This document shows, one piece after another, positions 59,024 through 64,000 of a stretch of 64,000 bases of DNA. The notes beneath the pieces are model-generated. The model was not told where the DNA came from, did not search any database, and saw only the letters and a program-made list of their open reading frames with translations. The stretch's first letter is position 1. Each line of letters starts with the position of its first letter. The DNA is taken from positions 39,930,918 through 39,994,917 of the forward strand of contig CP136062.1 of assembly GCA_032622095.1 (NCBI GenBank), given 5' to 3'. Position numbers and translations under genes: made by a program. This stretch comes from Siphonodentalium dalli (lineage: Eukaryota; Mollusca; Scaphopoda; Gadilida; Siphonodentaliidae).

Positions 59024-61246
59024 CCCAACACATACATATATAGGTATCCCCACCACATACATATATAGGTTTCCCCACCACATACATATATAGTTATCCC
59101 CGCCACACACATGTATAGGTATCCCCAGCACACACATATATAGGTATCCCCACCACATACATATATAGTTATCACCATCACACACATATATAGGTATCCC
59201 CACCACATACATATATTGGTATCCCACCACATACATCTATAGGTATCCCCACCGCACACATATATAGGTATCCCCATCACATACATATATAGGTATCCCC
59301 ACCACATACATATATAGGTATCCCCACCACATACATCTATATGTATCCCCACCACACACATATATAGGTATCCCCACCACATACATCTATAGGTATCCCC
59401 ACCACACACATATATAGGTATTCCCACCACATACATATATAGGTATCCCCACCACATACATCTATATGTATCCCCACCACACACATATATAGGTATCCCC
59501 ACCACATACATCTATAGGTATCCCCACCACACACATATATAGGTATTCCCACCACATACATATATATGTATCCCCACCACATACATCTATATGTATCCCA
59601 ACCACACACATCTATATGTATCACCACCACACACATCTATAGGTATCCCCACCACACACATATATAAGTATCCGCACCATACACATCAATATGTATCACC
59701 GCCACACACATATTTAGGTATCCCCACCACATACATCTATATGTATCCCCACCATACACATCTATAGGTATCCCCACCATACACAACTATATGTATAACC
59801 GCCACACTCATATATAGGTATCCCCACCACATACATCTATAGGTATCACCACCACATACATATATAGGTATCCCCACCACATAAGTCTATATGTATCCCC
59901 ACCACACACATCTATATGTATCACCACCACATACATATATAGGTATCCCCACCACACACATATATAGGTATCTCCACCACATACATATATAGGTATCCCC
60001 ACCACACACATATAGGTATCCTCACCACACACATATATAGGTATCCTCACCACACACATATATAGGTATCCCCGCCACATACATCTATAGGTATCACCAC
60101 CACATACATCTATAGTTATCACCACCACATACATCTATAGGCATCCCCACCACATACATCTATAGGTATCCCCACCACATACATCTATATGTATCCCCGC
60201 CACACACATCTATAGGTATCCTCACCACACACATATATAGGTATCCCCACCACATACATCTATAGGTATCCCCACCACACACATATATAGGTATCCTCAC
60301 CACACACATATATAGGTATCCCCACCACATACATCTATAGGTATCCCCACCACACACATATAGGTATCCCCGCCACACACATCTATAGGTATCACCTCCA
60401 CATACATCTATAGGTATCACCACAACATACATCTATAGGTATCCCCACCACATACATCTATAGGTATCCCCACCACATACATCTATAGGTATCCCCGCCA
60501 CACACATCTATAGGTATTCTCACCACACACATATATAGGTATCCCCACCACATACATATATAGGTATCACCATCACACACATATATAGGTATCCCCACCA
60601 CATACATATATTGGTATCCCACCACATACATCTATAGGTATCCCCACCGCACACATATATAGGTATCCCCATCACATACATATATAGGTATCCCCACCAC
60701 ATACATATATAGGTATCCCCACCACATACATCTATATGTATCCCCACCACACACATATATAGGTATCCCCACCACATACATCTATAGGTATCCCCACCAC
60801 ACACACATATAGGTATCCCCACCACATACATATATATGTATCCCCACCACATACATCTATATGTATCCCCACCACATACATATATAGGTATCCCCACCAC
60901 ATACATATATAGGTATCCCCACAACATACATATATAGGTATCCCCACCACATACATATATAGGTATCCCCACCACATACATCTATAGGTATCCCAACCAC
61001 ACACATCTATATGTATCACCACCACACACATCTATAGGTATCCCCACCACACATATATAGGTATTCCCGCCACATACATATATAGGTATCCTCACCACAC
61101 ACATCTATATGTATCCCCACCACACACACATATAGGTATCCCCACCACACACATCTATAGGTATCCCCACCACACACATCTATATGTATCCCCACCACAT
61201 ACATATATAGGTATCCCCACCACATACATATATAGGTACCCCCACC
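59024..61246. repeat. HOR family 4 satellite between the duplicated blocks
   Basis: Monomers order like 53,340-54,800 and 49,100-51,700; landmarks include the marker module at 60,160-60,432 and a 60,520-60,981 stretch matching 49,834-50,295. A short CACACATATATAGG monomer junction lies near 61,050. I see no gene. Confidence 0.82.
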
Positions 61247-64000
61247 ACATACATATATAGGTATCCCCGCCATATACATATATAGGTATCCCCACCACAT
61301 ACTTATATAGGTATCCCCACAATATACATATATAGGTATCCCCACCACATACATATATAGGTATCCTCACCACACATCTATAGGTATCCTCACCACATAC
61401 ATATATAGGTATCCCCACCACATACATATATAGGTATCCCCACCACATACATCTATATGTATCCCCACCACACACATATATAGGTATCCCCACCACATAC
61501 ATCTATAGGTATCCCCACCACACACATATATAGGTATCCCCACCACATACATATATAAGTATCCCCACCACATACATCTATATGTATCCCCACCACACAC
61601 ATATATAGGTATCCCCACCACATACATATATAGGTATCCCCACCACATAGATCTATATGTATCCCCACCACACACATATATAGGTATCCCACCGCATACA
61701 TCTATAGGTATCCCCACCACATACATATATAGGTATCCCCACCACATACATATATAGGTATCCCCACCACATACATCTATAAGTATCCCCACCACATACA
61801 TATATAGGTATCCCCACCACATACATCTATAAGTATCCCCACCACATACATATATAGGTATCCCCACCACATACATCTATAGGTATCACCACCACATACA
61901 TATATAGGTATCCCCACCACATACATATATAGGTATCCCCACCACATACATCTATAGGTATCCCCACCACATACATATATATGTATCCTCACCACATACA
62001 TATATAGGTATCCCCGCCACACACATATATAGGTATCCTCACCACACACATCTATGGGTATCCCCACCACACACATATATAGGTATCGCCACCACACACA
62101 TATATAGGTATCCCCACCACACACATCTATAGGTATCCCCACCACACACATATATAGGTATCCCTACCACACACATATATAGGTATCCCCACCACACACA
62201 TCTATAGGTATCCCCACCAAACACATATATAGGTATCCCCACCACATACATATATAGGTATCCCCACCACATACATATATAGGTATCCCCACCACATACA
62301 TATATATGTATCCTCACCACATACATATATAGGTATCCCCGCCACACACATATATAGGTATCCTAACCACACACATCTATAGGTATCCCCACCACACACA
62401 TATATAGGTATCCCCACCACACACATATATAGTTATCCCCACCACATACATCTATAGGTATCCCCACCACACACATATAGGTATCCCCGCCACACACATC
62501 TATAGGTATCACCTCCACATACATCTATAGGTATCACCACAACGTACATCTATAGGTATCCCCACCACATACATCTATAGGTATCCCCACCACATACATC
62601 TATTGGTATCCCCGCCACACACATCTATAGGTATTCTCACCACACACATATATAGGTATCCCCACCACATACATCTATAGGTATCCCCACCACTCACATA
62701 TATAGGTATCCCCACCACATACATCTATATGTATCCCCACCACATACATATATAGGTATCCCCACCACATACATATATAGGTACCCCCACCACATACATA
62801 TATAGGTATCCCCACCACATACATATATAGGTATCCCCACCACATACATCTATAGGTATCCCCACCACACACATCTATATGTATCACCACCACACACATC
62901 TATAGGTATCCCCACCACACACATATATAGGTATCCCCACCATACACATCAATATGTATCACCGCCACACACATATATAGGTATCCCCAACACATACATC
63001 TATAGGTATCCCCACCATACACATCTATAGGTATCCCCACCATACACATCTATATGTATAACCGCCACACTCATATATAGGTATCCCCACCACATACATC
63101 TATAGGTATCACCACCACATACATATATAGGTATCCCCACCACATAAATCTATATCCCCACCACACACATATAGGTATCCCCACCACACACATCTATAGG
63201 TATCACCACCACATGCATATAGAGGTATCCCCAACACATACATATATAGGTATCCCCACCACATACATATATAGGTATCCCCACCACATACATATATAGT
63301 TATCCCCGCCACACACATATATAGGTATCCCCAGCACACACATATATAGGTATCCCCACCACATACATATATAGGTATCACCATCACACACATATATAGG
63401 TATCCCCACCACATACATATATTGGTATCCCACCACATACATCTATAGGTATCCCCACCGCACACATATATAGGTATCCCCATCACATACACATATAGGT
63501 ATCCCCACCACATACATATATAGGTATCCCCACCACATACATCTATATGTATCCCCACCACACACATATATAGGTATCCCCACCACATACATCTATAGGT
63601 ATCCCCACCACACACACATATAGGTATCCCCACCACATACATATATATGTATCCCCACCACATACATCTATATGTATCCCCACCACATACATATATAGGT
63701 ATTCCCACCACATACATATATAGGTATCCCCACAACATACATATATAGGTATCCCCACCACATACATATATAGGTATCCCCACCACATACATCTATAGGT
63801 ATCCCAACCACACACATCTATATGTATCACCACCACACACATCTATTGGTATCCCCACCACACATATATAGGTATTCCCGCCACATACATATATAGGTAT
63901 CCTCACCACACACATCTATATGTATCCCCACCACACACACATATAGGTATCCCCACCACACACATCTATAGGTATCACCACCACATACATATAGAGGTAT
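61247..64000. repeat. 2.75 kb block duplicated 4,977 bp away, copy 2 (runs off the window)
   Basis: Second copy of the 56,270-59,023 block. It still matches copy 1 at the last base of the window, so the true duplicated unit is longer and may be a full 4,977-bp tandem period. Confidence 0.88.

Larger units (their letters stand above)
30317..64000. repeat. 25-bp satellite array, right block
   Basis: Uninterrupted 25-bp monomers from LINE copy 3 to the end of the window, with the same variant repertoire as the left block. No unique sequence is embedded. Sub-blocks with different higher-order periods are listed separately. Confidence 0.98.

Noticed and set aside
1-64000. CRISPR array
   Set aside because: The repeats are contiguous with no unique spacers, the monomer variants are scattered through it, and there are no cas genes.
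1-64000. Yeast-type telomere with a 25-bp repeat
   Set aside because: The minus-strand GTATGTGGTG resembles part of the 25-bp Kluyveromyces lactis telomeric repeat as I recall it. But the array is more than 60 kb long, strongly variant, organised in HORs and carries an animal-like LINE. The resemblance is about 10 bp and may be chance.
1-64000. TATA boxes and promoters at each TATATA
   Set aside because: TATATA is part of every monomer, so it has no specificity, and no gene follows.
1-64000. Assembly artefact as the cause of the high copy identity
   Set aside because: It cannot be excluded from sequence alone. However, each HOR copy has private substitutions and indels, and offsets differ between copies, which argues against simple duplication of one contig.

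Overview
The window is almost entirely one satellite DNA array. About 61.7 kb of the 64 kb consists of roughly 2,470 head-to-tail copies of a 25-bp monomer. On the + strand each monomer begins GGTATCCCCACC, continues with a CA/TA-rich stretch and ends in TATATA. The array runs off both ends of the window. I see no intact protein-coding gene, tRNA, rRNA, CRISPR array, origin or conventional promoter. Long minus-strand reading frames are a property of the monomer: 25 is not a multiple of 3 and the consensus has no stop on that strand, so all three frames read the same 25-residue Cys/Tyr/Trp-rich peptide period.

The only non-satellite DNA is three near-identical 770-774 bp copies of the 3' end of a non-LTR (LINE) retrotransposon on the minus strand, at 23,407-24,176, 24,655-25,424 and 29,543-30,316. 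Each carries the end of a reverse-transcriptase ORF with a C-terminal CCHC motif, a shared in-frame TAA, a 3' UTR, an AATAAA signal and a (TATC)n tail. The retrotransposon and the large monomeric satellite indicate a eukaryote. The style of the element suggests an invertebrate metazoan, but I cannot name a species.

Layout. 1-1,300: monomers rich in the CpG-bearing CCCCGCC variant. 1,300-3,875: mixed monomers with a 400-bp (16-monomer) duplication. 3,876-20,615: four tandem copies of a 4.1-4.2 kb higher-order repeat (HOR). 20,616-30,316: a second HOR family that carries the LINE remnant, including a 1,248-bp tandem duplication of LINE plus satellite and a 1.67-1.8 kb satellite duplication. 30,317-48,000: a third family with periods of about 3.2 kb and 3.86 kb. 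48,000-64,000: a fourth zone with 1,395-bp, 5,030-bp and 4,977-bp duplications. A short marker module of about 270-340 bp recurs in the first, third and fourth zones, so the families are rearrangements of one ancestral array.

Nothing here reads as a cooperating set of genes. The content records satellite evolution: monomer variants, nested amplification by unequal exchange or conversion, and one LINE insertion that was then amplified as a passenger. All offsets were worked out by hand from matching landmarks, so boundaries are good to about one or two monomers unless stated.
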